Of a DNA stretch of 64,000 bases, positions 1 to 8,489 are shown in pieces. The notes beneath the pieces are model-generated. The model did not search any database and was not told the origin of the DNA. It saw nothing but the letters and a program-made list of their open reading frames with translations. Source of the DNA: Streptomyces asoensis (lineage in GTDB: Bacteria; Actinomycetota; Actinomycetes; Streptomycetales; Streptomycetaceae); the NCBI RefSeq assembly GCF_013085465.1, contig NZ_CP049838.1, forward strand, positions 8,060,001-8,124,000, written 5' to 3'. The first letter of the stretch is position 1, and each line of letters opens with the position of its first letter. The translations under genes were made by a program, and so were the position numbers.

Positions 1-192
1 GAGGGCCGCCGCCGTCGCGAACCAGAGCACGCCGTGGTTCGCGCCGCGGCTCAGTCGCGGCAGGACCGGCTCGGCGGCCGGCCAGTGCCGCTCGGCGGCG
101 AACGCGAACACCTGGTCGTCGAGGGCGAGAAACAGATCGCGCAGGCCGTGGCGGCCGGGTTTCAGGACGGTGAGATCGACATCGGGCATCAT
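1..192 (-). CDS. PAP2-family phosphatase, N-terminal part (runs off the window)
   Basis: A minus-strand frame opens at an ATG-ATG pair at 192/189 and stays open to the window edge. The visible 64 residues start MMPDVDLTVLKP and contain SRGANHGVLWFA, a stretch I associate with Streptomyces PAP2 phosphatases, often fused to a lipid-kinase domain and acting on membrane lipids. The catalytic motifs lie outside the window, so function rests on resemblance of the N-terminus only. It is divergent from the histidine phosphatase at 261, leaving about 70 bp for both promoters. Confidence 0.5.
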   Translation of the reverse strand, partial: MMPDVDLTVLKPGRHGLRDLFLALDDQVFAFAAERHWPAAEPVLPRLSRGANHGVLWFATAAAL

Positions 193-260
193 GCGCTGCG
201 GGTACCCTGAAGTGGCCGTTTCTTGTGCGGGGGCGGCTTTCGACACCGGAGGGTCACTGC

Positions 261-920
261 ATGCGACTGCTGCTCGTCCGCCACGGCCAGACCCCCACGA
301 ACGTGGACTACCTGCTCGACACCGCCGTCCCCGGCCCCGGCCTCACCGAACTCGGCGCACAGCAGGCCGCCGCCCTGCCGCAGGCCCTCGCCGGCGAGGA
401 CATCGAGGCCCTCTACGCCTCGACTCTCGTACGCACCCAGCTCACCGCCGCCCCGCTGGCCGCCGCCCGCGACCTCGACGTCCTCGTCCGCGACGGCATC
501 CGGGAGATCTCCGCGGGCGACCTGGAGATGGCGTCCGGCAACTCGGAGCACGGCGAGATCTACCTGCGCACGGTGTTCGCCTGGGCGGCGGGCGACGTCG
601 AGCTGCGCATGCCGGGCGGCGAGAGCGGCACCGAGTTCCTGGCGCGGTACGACGCCGTGGTCGCCGAGGCCGCGGCGAGCGGCGCCGGGACCGTCGCGAT
701 GGTCAGCCACGGCGCCGCGATCCGCGGCTGGGCGGCCACCCGCGCCGACAACGTCGACGTGCCCTTCGCCGCGGCCAACCGCCTCGCCAACACCGGCACC
801 GTCATCCTCGAGGGCTCCCCGGCCGACGGCTGGAAGGCCCTGTCCTGGGCGGGAGCGACGGTCGTGCCCGCAGGGGAGGGCGGCCCGGCGGGGCAGCCGG
901 TGGCGGGGGCCGGCGGCTGA
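261..920 (+). CDS. Histidine phosphatase family protein (phosphoglycerate mutase-like)
   Basis: A 219-residue cytoplasmic phosphatase of the RHG superfamily. The phospho-acceptor motif LLVRHGQT is at residues 3-10, STLVRTQLT supplies the second conserved Arg, and VSHGAAIRG near residue 150 holds the second catalytic His. The ATG at 261 is preferred over upstream in-frame starts because a GGAGGG ribosome site lies about 9 bases before it and the RHG motif should sit at the extreme N-terminus. The substrate cannot be told from sequence. The C-terminal 30 residues are a Gly/Ala-rich tail of no recognised function. Confidence 0.85.
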   Translation: MRLLLVRHGQTPTNVDYLLDTAVPGPGLTELGAQQAAALPQALAGEDIEALYASTLVRTQLTAAPLAAARDLDVLVRDGIREISAGDLEMASGNSEHGEIYLRTVFAWAAGDVELRMPGGESGTEFLARYDAVVAEAAASGAGTVAMVSHGAAIRGWAATRADNVDVPFAAANRLANTGTVILEGSPADGWKALSWAGATVVPAGEGGPAGQPVAGAGG

Positions 921-999
921 CGGGCGACGGCGCTCCTTTCCCGGCCGCCGTGCATAACGGTTTGCCGCATCCCGTGGACGGCCCGCAGAATGCGTCCTC

Positions 1000-2619
1000 A
1001 TGGGACACCTGGAAGCCGCGCACCTCGAGTACTACCTCCCCGACGGGAGGGCGTTGCTCGGCGACGTTTCCTTCCGGGTGGGCGAAGGGGCCGTGGTGGC
1101 GCTGGTCGGACCCAACGGCGCCGGCAAGACGACCCTGCTGAGGCTGATCTCGGCCGAGCTGAAACCGCACGGCGGGACCGTCACCGTGTCCGGCGGTCTC
1201 GGCGTGATGCGCCAGTTCGTGGGCTCCGTGCGGGACGAGACGACCGTCCGCGACCTGCTGGTGTCCGTGGCCACGCCCCGTATCCGTGAGGTCGCGCAGG
1301 CCGTCGACAAGGCCGAGCACGCGCTCATGACCGTCGACGACGAGGCCGCGCAGCTCCAGTACGCGCAGGCCCTCTCCGACTGGGCCGAGGTGCGCGGGTA
1401 CGAGGCCGAGACGCTCTGGGACATGTGCACCACGGCCGCGCTCGGCGTCCCCTACGACAAGGCCCAGTTCCGCCTCGTACGCACCCTCTCCGGCGGCGAG
1501 CAGAAGCGGCTCGTGCTGGAGGCGCTGCTGCGCGGCAACGACGAGGTGCTGCTGCTCGACGAGCCGGACAACTATCTCGACGTGCCCGGCAAGCGGTGGC
1601 TGGAGGAACGGCTGAAGGAGACCCGCAAGACGGTCCTCTTCGTCTCCCACGACCGCGAACTCCTCTCCCGCGCCGCCGAGAAGATCGTCTCCGTCGAGCC
1701 CGGCCCGGCCGGGGCCGACGCCTGGGTGCACGGCGGCGGCTTCGCCACCTACCACGAGGCCCGCCGCGAACGCTTCGCCCGCTTCGAGGAGCTGCGCCGC
1801 CGCTGGGACGAGAAGCACGCCCAGCTGAAGAAGCTGGTCCTGAGCCTCCGTCAGGCCGCCTCCATCAGCCATGAGTTGGCCTCCCGCTACCAGGCCGCCC
1901 AGACCCGGCTGCGCAAGTTCGAGGAGGCCGGCCCGCCGCCGGAGCCGCCCCGCGAGCAGGACATCACGATGCGCCTCAAGGGCGGCCGTACGGGCGTGAG
2001 GGCGGTCACCTGCAAGGGACTCGAGCTCACCGGTCTGATGAAGCCGTTCGACCTGGAGGTCTTCTACGGCGAGCGGGTCGCGGTCCTCGGCTCCAACGGC
2101 TCGGGCAAGTCGCACTTCCTGCGGCTGCTGGCCGGCGACACCGTGGCGCACACGGGGGAGTGGAAGCTCGGCGCGCGCGTGGTGCCCGGGCACTTCGCCC
2201 AGACCCACGCCCACCCCGAGCTGCTGGGCCGCACCCTCCTGGACATCCTGTGGAGCGAACACTCCCAGGACCGGGGCGCGGCCATGTCCCGGCTGCGCCG
2301 CTACGAGCTGACCCAGCAGGCCGAACAGACCTTCGACCGGCTCTCCGGCGGCCAGCAGGCCCGCTTCCAGATCCTGCTGCTGGAACTCCAGGGCGTCACG
2401 GCGCTGCTCCTCGACGAGCCGACCGACAACCTCGACCTGGAGTCCGCCGAGGCCCTCCAGGAGGGCCTCGAGGCCTTCGACGGTACGGTCCTCGCCGTCA
2501 CCCACGACCGCTGGTTCGCCCGTTCCTTCGACCGTTACCTGGTCTTCGGCAGCGACGGCCGGGTCCGGGAGACCGCGGAGCCGGTGTGGGACGAGCGGCG
2601 CGTGGAGCGGGCCAGGTAG
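1000..2619 (+). CDS. ABC-F family ATPase (ribosome-associated type)
   Basis: A 539-residue soluble protein with two ABC ATPase domains and no membrane segment, the layout of ABC-F translation factors and antibiotic-resistance proteins. Domain 1 has Walker A GPNGAGKTT (Lys43), signature LSGGEQKRL and Walker B LLLDEPDNYLD. Domain 2 has GSNGSGKS, LSGGQQARF and LLLDEPTDNLD. The linker between them (about residues 245-320) is Arg/Lys-rich and helical, as expected for the segment that enters the ribosomal E site. The start ATG follows a short spacer after the phosphatase. Subtype (housekeeping Ettc-like or resistance) cannot be decided. Confidence 0.88.
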   Translation: MGHLEAAHLEYYLPDGRALLGDVSFRVGEGAVVALVGPNGAGKTTLLRLISAELKPHGGTVTVSGGLGVMRQFVGSVRDETTVRDLLVSVATPRIREVAQAVDKAEHALMTVDDEAAQLQYAQALSDWAEVRGYEAETLWDMCTTAALGVPYDKAQFRLVRTLSGGEQKRLVLEALLRGNDEVLLLDEPDNYLDVPGKRWLEERLKETRKTVLFVSHDRELLSRAAEKIVSVEPGPAGADAWVHGGGFATYHEARRERFARFEELRRRWDEKHAQLKKLVLSLRQAASISHELASRYQAAQTRLRKFEEAGPPPEPPREQDITMRLKGGRTGVRAVTCKGLELTGLMKPFDLEVFYGERVAVLGSNGSGKSHFLRLLAGDTVAHTGEWKLGARVVPGHFAQTHAHPELLGRTLLDILWSEHSQDRGAAMSRLRRYELTQQAEQTFDRLSGGQQARFQILLLELQGVTALLLDEPTDNLDLESAEALQEGLEAFDGTVLAVTHDRWFARSFDRYLVFGSDGRVRETAEPVWDERRVERAR

Positions 2620-2704
2620 GGAGCCGGCCCGCACGGAGGCCCGAGGACCGGAATGTTCGTACAGTGGAAGCGGAGACGTGCTCCCGGGTGGGTACCCGAA
2701 CCGC

Positions 2705-3052
2705 ATGGACGAACACGACGAGCGGGGCATGACCATGACCGGAGTCGACCCGGACCGGCTGGACGACCAGCAGCTGATGAAAGAGCTGGAGACGATCCAC
2801 CGCACGCGCCACGACACCCTGCTGTACGGCTCGAACGACGCCCTGCGCGCCCACAACGGCCGCATGGCCCAGCTGGAGGGCGAGTACCTGCGCCGTAACC
2901 CGCGCCGCTTCGTCTCCCCGGGCCGTACCCGGGACGGGGCGAGGGAGCGGGCCGTCGGAGCCGAAGGGGTCCGCTCGCATCAGGCTCCGGCCACGGGCAC
3001 TCCGGTCGGCAAGTGGGGCCCGGGAACGACGAGCGGCCCCGGCGGGGCCTGA
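2705..3052 (+). CDS. Small conserved actinobacterial protein (DUF6158-like)
   Basis: A 115-residue soluble protein of unknown function. The central block LMKELETIHRTRHDTLLYG followed by SNDALRAHNGRMAQLEGEYL is predicted helical and strongly charged; I associate it with a small Streptomyces family named DUF6158. Starts are possible at 2705, 2729 and 2735; the first is taken here, but many relatives begin at MTGVDP (2735). The C-terminal tail after FVSPGRTRDG is disordered and Gly/Pro-rich. It converges on the PfpI-like gene, with a heptamer array between them. Confidence 0.6.
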   Translation: MDEHDERGMTMTGVDPDRLDDQQLMKELETIHRTRHDTLLYGSNDALRAHNGRMAQLEGEYLRRNPRRFVSPGRTRDGARERAVGAEGVRSHQAPATGTPVGKWGPGTTSGPGGA

Positions 3053-3155
3053 GCCCACCGGAGCCGTCCGACCGCTAATCCTTCGCGGTCTCTCGCGGTC
3101 TCTTGCATTCTCGTGCGGTGTTCTGCGATGTCTGTGTGGGGCCGGTCGGCCGCAG

Positions 3156-3167
3156 ACTGTCTACAGT
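3156..3167. promoter_or_regulatory. ACTGTCTACAGT near-palindrome beside the heptamer array
   Basis: ACTGT-CT-ACAGT is a perfect 5-bp inverted repeat around a CT centre. Its reverse strand reads TGTAGACAGT, a 10-mer found again at 49961 and 61581 and with one change at 58643. Its position in a tail-to-tail intergenic region argues against a simple promoter role here. Confidence 0.4.
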
Positions 3168-3173
3168 GTCCCG

Positions 3174-3311
3174 CCGACCGCCGACCGCCGACCGCCGACC
3201 GCCGACCGCCGACCGCCGACCGCCGACCGCCGACCGCCGACCGCCGACCGCCGACCGCCGACCGCCGACCGCCGACCGCCGACCGCCGACGACCGACCGC
3301 CGACCGGCGGT
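3174..3311. repeat. Tandem 7-bp array (CCGACCG)n, about 16 copies
   Basis: The heptamer CCGACCG repeats without error from 3174 to about 3289, then becomes irregular up to the stop codon of the minus-strand PfpI gene at 3311-3313. Read on the PfpI strand the unit is GGCGGTC, and the array starts at the TGA stop. It lies between convergent genes. The unit is not self-complementary, so a strong single hairpin is not obvious. Slippage during replication probably changes copy number between strains. Confidence 0.93.
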
Positions 3312-3853
3312 CAGCGCGCTTCCTGTGTGAACACGTCCAGGAACGCCTCGCAGAAGGCCTTGAGATCGTCCGGCTTGCGGCTGGTGACGAGCTTGTTGGG
3401 GCCGTGGTCGCAGATCCTCACCTGCTCGTCGACCCAGGTGGCGCCCGCGTTGCGCAGATCCGTCGCGAGGCTCGGCCACGAGGTCAGCACACGGCCCCGT
3501 ACGACGTCCGCCTCGACGAGGGTCCACGGGGCGTGGCAGATCGCGGCGACCGGGCGGCCCTGCTCGAAGAAGTCCTTGACGAACGCCACGGCCTTGCCGT
3601 CGGTGCGCAGGAAGTCGGGGTTCGCGACGCCGCCCGGCAGGACCAGCCCGCCGAAGGACTCCGCGGACACCTCACCGACGACCTCGTCCACCCGGAACGT
3701 GTCCGCCTTGTCGAGATGGTGGAACGCCTGGATCTCGCCGGACCCGGTCGACACCAGAACGGGCTCGTGGCCCGCGTCCACCGCCGCCTGCCAGGGGTCG
3801 GTGAGTTCGACCTGCTCGACGCCCTCGGGTGCCGTCAGAAACGCGATGCGCAT
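3311..3853 (-). CDS. DJ-1/PfpI family protein (class I glutamine amidotransferase-like)
   Basis: A 180-residue cytoplasmic protein. The nucleophile elbow AICHAPW (Cys near residue 104) and the upstream LPGGVANPD loop are those of PfpI/YhbO-type proteins, known as protein deglycase-like or stress-response enzymes. The ATG at 3853 (MRIAFLTAPEG) is chosen because the first strand begins immediately; a TTG three codons upstream is possible and a GGAC box precedes both. The 3' end runs straight into the heptamer array, so the stop codon is part of the repeat-like sequence. Confidence 0.85.
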   Translation of the reverse strand: MRIAFLTAPEGVEQVELTDPWQAAVDAGHEPVLVSTGSGEIQAFHHLDKADTFRVDEVVGEVSAESFGGLVLPGGVANPDFLRTDGKAVAFVKDFFEQGRPVAAICHAPWTLVEADVVRGRVLTSWPSLATDLRNAGATWVDEQVRICDHGPNKLVTSRKPDDLKAFCEAFLDVFTQEAR

Positions 3854-3947
3854 GAGGGTCAACGTCCTTTCCGTGTCCTTACGGCCCTTACAGCCCTTAC
3901 CGCCCTTACGTCAGCGGGCCCGATCTCGCCGGACGGGTCCCGCGCCG

Positions 3948-4328
3948 TCACCGGCCGTTCCCGACCAGCGCCTCGGCCAGCTCCTGGGCATTGGCGTAGC
4001 GGTCCTTGCCCGGCAGTTGCCGCACCGCTTCCACCAGCGCGTCCGGCGCGTTCTTGCGACGCAGGCCCACGGCCAGCGCGCCCGCGCCCGCGGGGAAGGA
4101 ACTCCGTCCCAGGGTCCGCGCCAGCTCCAGCCGCACGGTCTCCAGCGTCGCCCGGGAGCTCCCGGGCACCACCGGCCCGCCCCAGATGTCGGGGTCGTCC
4201 TCGGCGGACGGTTCGGGGTCGTGCCACTCCTCCACCCGCGTGGGGTGTCCGGACCTCAGCAGGCCCTTCAGTTCGTGCTTCATCTCGTCGTCCCGGTGCA
4301 CGCTCAGCCGGTCGCTGCCTCGCTGCAT
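3948..4328 (-). CDS. DUF2795-like small protein
   Basis: A 126-residue soluble protein of unknown function. The C-terminal half (DALVEAVRQLPGKDRYANAQELAEALVGN) resembles the short helical DUF2795 unit common in actinobacteria; the N-terminal half is acidic and Pro-rich. The ATG at 4328 is favoured by a GGAGGGAG ribosome site seven bases upstream. It lies between the pyruvate-oxidase-like gene and the PfpI gene, all on the minus strand, with gaps of 78 and 94 bases, so co-transcription is possible but not proven. Confidence 0.6.
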   Translation of the reverse strand: MQRGSDRLSVHRDDEMKHELKGLLRSGHPTRVEEWHDPEPSAEDDPDIWGGPVVPGSSRATLETVRLELARTLGRSSFPAGAGALAVGLRRKNAPDALVEAVRQLPGKDRYANAQELAEALVGNGR

Positions 4329-4406
4329 GTCGCTCCCTCCAGGTCTTCGTCGGCGTCGGTGGCCACCGCGTACCCGAGCACAGGGAGCCGACACGGGGTC
4401 TCCGGG

Positions 4407-6203
4407 CTACTTCTCCTGCCGTCCCGGCAGGAACTCCTGCATCTTCGCCCTGAAGCCCTGTTTGATCATGGAGCCCCGGTCGGCGTCGCCCTTGAGGGCC
4501 GAGGCGACCGTGGCCTCGATCTGCTCCCAGGTGGCGTGCGGCGGGACCGGCGGCACGGCCGGGTCGGTGAGGAACTCGACGACCGCGGGGCCGTCCGCCT
4601 CCAGGGCCGTACGCCAGCCCCGCTCGACGTCCTCCGGCGTCTCCACCCGCACCCCGGTCAGCCCCAGGGAGCGGGCGAACGCCGCGTACTGCACGTCCGG
4701 CAGCTCCTGTGAGGGCAGGAACGACGGGGCGCCGCCCATGGCGCGCATCTCCCACGTCACCTGGTTCAGGTCGCGGTTGTTCCACACCGCGACGACCAGC
4801 CGCGGGTCCGGCCAGCGGTCCTTGTACTTGGCGGCCGTGATCAGCTCCGCGAGCCCGTTCATCTGCATCGCCCCGTCCCCGACCAGCGCGATCACCGGCC
4901 GGTCCGGATGGGCGAACTTCGCGCCGATCGCGTACGGCACGCCGCAGCCCATCGTCGCCAGCGTGCCGGAGAGGGAGCCGCGCATGCCGGGGCGCAGCGT
5001 GACGTGGCGGGCGTACCAGTTCGCCACCGAACCCGAGTCCGAGGTGACGATCGCGTCGGGCGGGAGCAGCGGGGACAGCGCGCGGGCCACATGCTCCGGG
5101 TTGATCGGGTCGGCCGACAGCCCCGCCCGCCGGTCCAGCACGTCGTCCCAGCGCCGTACGTTGTCACAAACGGTTTCGAACCACTCCCGGCCGCGTTCCT
5201 CGCCCCTGATCATCGGGATCAGCCGGCGCAGGGTCTCCCGCGCGTCGCCGACGAGGTTCACCTCGTACGGGTAGCGCATCCCGATCATGTGCGGATCGAT
5301 GTCGATCTGCACGCCCCGCGCCTTGCCGAACTCGGGCAGGAACTGCGTGTAAGGGAAGGACGAGCCGATCGTCAGCAGGGTGTCGCAGTCGCGCATCAGC
5401 TCGTAGGACGGCCGGGTGCCGAGCAGGCCGATCGAGCCGGTGACGTAGGGGAGTTCGTCGCTCAGGACGTCCTTGCCGAGCAGCGCCTTCGCGACGCCGG
5501 CGCCGAGCGTTTCGGCGATCCGCTCGACCTCGGTCCGGGCCCCGGCGGCGCCCTGGCCGGCCAGGATCGCCACCTTGTCACCGGAGTTGAGGATGTCGGC
5601 GGCCTGCCGCAGGGACTCCTCCGACGGGATCATCGTCCCACCGCTCAGGCCGGGACTGGACGGCACCATCTTGAACTCGTGGGTGGGCGCCGCGTAGGCG
5701 AGCTCCTGCACGTCCCCGGGGATGATGACCGCGGTCGGGCAGCGGCGGGCGTACGCGGTGCGGATCGCCCGGTCCAGGACGTTCGGCAACTGCTCGGGGA
5801 CCGTCACCGTCTCCACGAACTCCGAGGCGACGTCCTTGAACAGCGAGTGCAGGTCCACCTCCTGCCGGTACGAGCCGCCCATCGCCGAACGGTGCGTCTG
5901 GCCGACGATCGCGAGCACCGGCACATGGTCGAGCTTCGCGTCGTACAGGCCGTTGAGCAGGTGGATCGCACCCGGCCCCGAGGTCGCCACGCACACCCCG
6001 AGGCGGCCGCTGAACTTGGCGTAGCCGACCGCCTGGAACGCGGACATCTCCTCGTGCCGCGACTGCACGAAACGCGGCTCGTCGCCGGCCCGGCCCCAGG
6101 CGGCGAGCAGGCCGTTGATGCCGTCGCCGGGATAGCCGAAGACCTGCTCCACCCCCCACTCCCGCAGCCGCTGAAGGACATGGTCGGAAACCTTGACGCT
6201 CAT
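4407..6203 (-). CDS. Thiamine-pyrophosphate enzyme, pyruvate oxidase/dehydrogenase (PoxB)-like
   Basis: A 598-residue TPP-dependent decarboxylase-type enzyme, cytoplasmic or peripheral. The N-terminal Pyr domain has FGYPGDGINGLLAAWG and the catalytic Glu in QSRHEEMSAFQA. The PP domain has the TPP/Mg motif starting LVGDGAMQMNGLAEL and ending at WNNRDLNQVTW. FVQSRHEE with a GSFPYTQFLP middle domain fits the PoxB/acetolactate synthase group, and I favour pyruvate to acetate and CO2. The start has AGGAGG ten bases upstream. It is divergent from the sigma-factor gene across about 260 bases, a possible stress-linked arrangement. It lacks an obvious long lipid-binding tail, so quinone coupling is uncertain. 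Confidence 0.82.
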   Translation of the reverse strand: MSVKVSDHVLQRLREWGVEQVFGYPGDGINGLLAAWGRAGDEPRFVQSRHEEMSAFQAVGYAKFSGRLGVCVATSGPGAIHLLNGLYDAKLDHVPVLAIVGQTHRSAMGGSYRQEVDLHSLFKDVASEFVETVTVPEQLPNVLDRAIRTAYARRCPTAVIIPGDVQELAYAAPTHEFKMVPSSPGLSGGTMIPSEESLRQAADILNSGDKVAILAGQGAAGARTEVERIAETLGAGVAKALLGKDVLSDELPYVTGSIGLLGTRPSYELMRDCDTLLTIGSSFPYTQFLPEFGKARGVQIDIDPHMIGMRYPYEVNLVGDARETLRRLIPMIRGEERGREWFETVCDNVRRWDDVLDRRAGLSADPINPEHVARALSPLLPPDAIVTSDSGSVANWYARHVTLRPGMRGSLSGTLATMGCGVPYAIGAKFAHPDRPVIALVGDGAMQMNGLAELITAAKYKDRWPDPRLVVAVWNNRDLNQVTWEMRAMGGAPSFLPSQELPDVQYAAFARSLGLTGVRVETPEDVERGWRTALEADGPAVVEFLTDPAVPPVPPHATWEQIEATVASALKGDADRGSMIKQGFRAKMQEFLPGRQEK

Positions 6204-6461
6204 GGAAGTGACCTCCTGGGCAGGGGACATGGACGCGATGTGAAGGTCGTGTCCCGTTCCGGGTGACCCCCGGGACCGCCGGAAAACCTGGACGGGTGTT
6301 TGGCGTGGGGAGTCCGGGGCAGGCGCGCCACAGTGCTTCGGACCGGAGGCACGTCCGTGGGAGGCGCGACTTCGCGACCCCCGGCGGCCCGGTCGGGCTG
6401 CTGTCGCGTTTCCCCGGTGACCGGCCAACCCAGAGCACTTCCAAGGGAGTTGCCACACCCC

Positions 6462-7256
6462 ATGCCGAACAGAGCAAACGCGAAGCGCCATCCGCACGAC
6501 GACGCCCCCGACACCGCCGACGCCTTCCGCAGGCTCGCCACCCTGCCCCCGGGGCCCCAGCGCGACACGCTCCGCTCCCAGATCGTCGAGGCCTGGCTGC
6601 CCATGGCCGACCGTCTCGCCGGCCGCTTCCGCAGCCGCGGCGAGGCCTTCGACGACCTGCGTCAGGTCGCCGCGCTCGGCCTGGTCAAGGCCGTCGACCG
6701 CTATGACCCCGAACTCGGAAACGCTTTCGAGAGCTACGCCGTCCCCACCGTCACCGGTGAGATCAAGCGGCACTTCCGCGACCACATGTGGACCCTGCAC
6801 GTGCCGCGCCGCGTCCAGGAACTGCGCAACCGGGTGCGCTTCGCGAGCCAGGAACTGGCCCAGACCGTCTCCGGGCGGCGGCCCACCGTCGCCGAGATCG
6901 CCGAGCGCGCGCAGCTCAGCGAGGAGGACGTCCGCACCGGGATGGCGGCGCTGGAGAGCTACACCGCGCTGTCGCTGGACGCGGAGCTGCCGGGCAGCGA
7001 GGACGGCTACTCGCTGAGCGAGGTGCTGGGGGCGGCGGACCCGGCGCTGGGCACGGTCGTCGACCGGGAGTCCGTCAGGACCCGGCTCGCCGCACTGCCC
7101 GAGCGGGAGCGGGCGATCTTGTACATGAGGTACTTCGAGGACATGACGCAGAGTCGGATCGCGGAGCGGCTGGGCATCTCACAGATGCATGTGTCCCGGC
7201 TGATCAACCGGTGCTGCAATCGGTTGCGGGAACAGGTTCTGAAGGACGTGGTGTAG
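6462..7256 (+). CDS. SigB/SigF-family RNA polymerase sigma factor
   Basis: A 264-residue group 3 sigma factor. Region 2 reads FDDLRQVAALGLVKAVDRYDP with YAVPTVTGEIKRHFRDHMW, the hallmark of the Streptomyces SigF/SigB/SigG group. Region 3 follows (VPRRVQELRNRV), and region 4 carries MRYFEDMTQSRIAERLGISQ. Members direct stress or sporulation genes and are usually held by an anti-sigma kinase; no anti-sigma gene is adjacent here, so control probably lies elsewhere. The ATG at 6462 is preceded by AAGGGAG. Codon use matches its neighbours. Confidence 0.88.
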   Translation: MPNRANAKRHPHDDAPDTADAFRRLATLPPGPQRDTLRSQIVEAWLPMADRLAGRFRSRGEAFDDLRQVAALGLVKAVDRYDPELGNAFESYAVPTVTGEIKRHFRDHMWTLHVPRRVQELRNRVRFASQELAQTVSGRRPTVAEIAERAQLSEEDVRTGMAALESYTALSLDAELPGSEDGYSLSEVLGAADPALGTVVDRESVRTRLAALPERERAILYMRYFEDMTQSRIAERLGISQMHVSRLINRCCNRLREQVLKDVV

Positions 7257-7337
7257 CAGACGTGGTGTAGCAGGAGCACGCCGGCCCGGAGGCGTCGGCG
7301 GTCACCCGGTTGGTGGTCTGTGTCCCGCCAATGGCGT

Positions 7338-7355
7338 CCGGCCGCGCGCGGCCGG
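7338..7355. terminator. 18-bp perfect palindrome after the sigma-factor gene
   Basis: CCGGCCGCGCGCGGCCGG is a perfect palindrome about 80 bases after the sigma stop codon, followed at 7381-7396 by a second hairpin (GGGGCG-GCAA-CGCCCC). Together they probably end the sigma transcript or structure the leader of the next gene. No T-tract follows, as is usual in Streptomyces. Confidence 0.5.
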
Positions 7356-7427
7356 CGGGTCCTCGGGCTCTGATGGCTGTGGGGCGGCAACGCCCCGCCC
7401 GCAGCCGTCGGCCGAAGGAACCGTCCC

Positions 7428-8192
7428 ATGCGTCGCACCGCCCACATCCTCTCCGCCCTCGCCGTGGCCGGCGCCGCCCTGGTCGCCGTCGGTCCGGCGG
7501 CGTTCGCGGACCCGGCGGCGGAGGTCAGCCCGGGCAGCGTCGCCCCGGGCGGCAGCGTCACCGTGTCCGTCTCCTGCGGTCCCCTCGGCACCACCGCGCC
7601 CGAGAGCCTCGACGCCACCTCGCAGGCCTTCGCCGAGGGCACCGTCAAACTGACCAAGGTCCCCGGCGCCGCCGGCGCCCAGTCCGGGACCGCCTACCGG
7701 GGCACCGCCCGTATCGCGCCCGCCACCGACCTCGAGGTGAGCCCGGAGGCGGTCGGACCCGACGCCGCCTGGACCGTCGACGGCACCTGCCCGGCGGCGC
7801 CCGGCGGACAGGGCAAGCCGTGGAGCGCGACCCTGGACGTCGCGCGTGGCGCACCGCAGCCGTGCGGGTCGGCGTCCGCCGCGTCCTGCGCCACCGGCCG
7901 GCCGTGTCCGCCGGCGCAGGGCACCTCCACGGAGCACACCGACACCTGCCGCACCGGCCAGCCGTGCCCCCCGCCCGAGCCCGAGCCCGAGCCCGAGCCC
8001 CAGCCCCGTGTCACCGAATCCCACGAGGACGGCTGCGCCCCCGCCACCGTCGGCCACGGCGTTCAGGCCGGTGAGGGCGGTGCCTTCACCGACTCCGTGC
8101 CCGCGCTCGCCGCCGGTGGTCTGCTGATCGCCGGCGCGCTCGGTGCCGCCGTGCACCGGCTGTGCCGCCGGGACCCCGAGGGCGGCGTCTGA
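7428..8192 (+). CDS. Secreted, membrane-anchored Cys/Pro-rich protein of unknown function
   Basis: A 254-residue exported protein. A signal peptide (MRRTAHILSALAVAGAALVA) with cleavage near AFA-DP is clear. The mature part begins with a small Ig-like domain (EVSPGSVAPGGSVTVSVSC), then carries a Cys/Pro stretch with two GRPCPP/GQPCPP units and an EPEPEPEPEP spacer. A C-terminal hydrophobic segment (ALAAGGLLIAGALGAAVHRL) followed by Cys-Arg-Arg anchors it. No LPXTG sortase signal is visible. The layout suggests a surface-displayed domain on a stalk; ligand and partners are unknown. Confidence 0.7.
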   Translation: MRRTAHILSALAVAGAALVAVGPAAFADPAAEVSPGSVAPGGSVTVSVSCGPLGTTAPESLDATSQAFAEGTVKLTKVPGAAGAQSGTAYRGTARIAPATDLEVSPEAVGPDAAWTVDGTCPAAPGGQGKPWSATLDVARGAPQPCGSASAASCATGRPCPPAQGTSTEHTDTCRTGQPCPPPEPEPEPEPQPRVTESHEDGCAPATVGHGVQAGEGGAFTDSVPALAAGGLLIAGALGAAVHRLCRRDPEGGV

Positions 8193-8489
8193 CCCGCCGG
8201 AGAGCCGGCCCGGCCCGCGCTGTGACCGGCGCAACGCGCGGGGACGGCCATGAGGGAAGGTCCCACGGGGTACTCAGAGCCCAGGGGCACGATCGGCCCC
8301 GTACGAGCGTCCGGCCCCGCAGGGCCGCCGGGCCCCGTACGGGACGTGACACCCCGCCCGGTCCACGACGACGTCCGACGACCGGGTACGGCACAGCGCC
8401 GCGGGCACCACACCCGGCACGGCACCAGGACCGGAGGCAGGGCACCAGGAACAGGCAGAGCACCAGGGACGGACTGCGCGGAGGACGAC

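Noticed and set aside
802..2865. Long open frame antisense to the ABC-F gene
   Set aside because: It is a shadow frame caused by third-position G/C bias; its composition is Gly/Arg/Val-rich without motifs, while the opposite strand shows intact ABC signatures.
3174..3311. Possible CRISPR array
   Set aside because: The 7-bp units are contiguous with no unique spacers, and no cas gene is present. The same holds for the arrays at 47624 and 49878.
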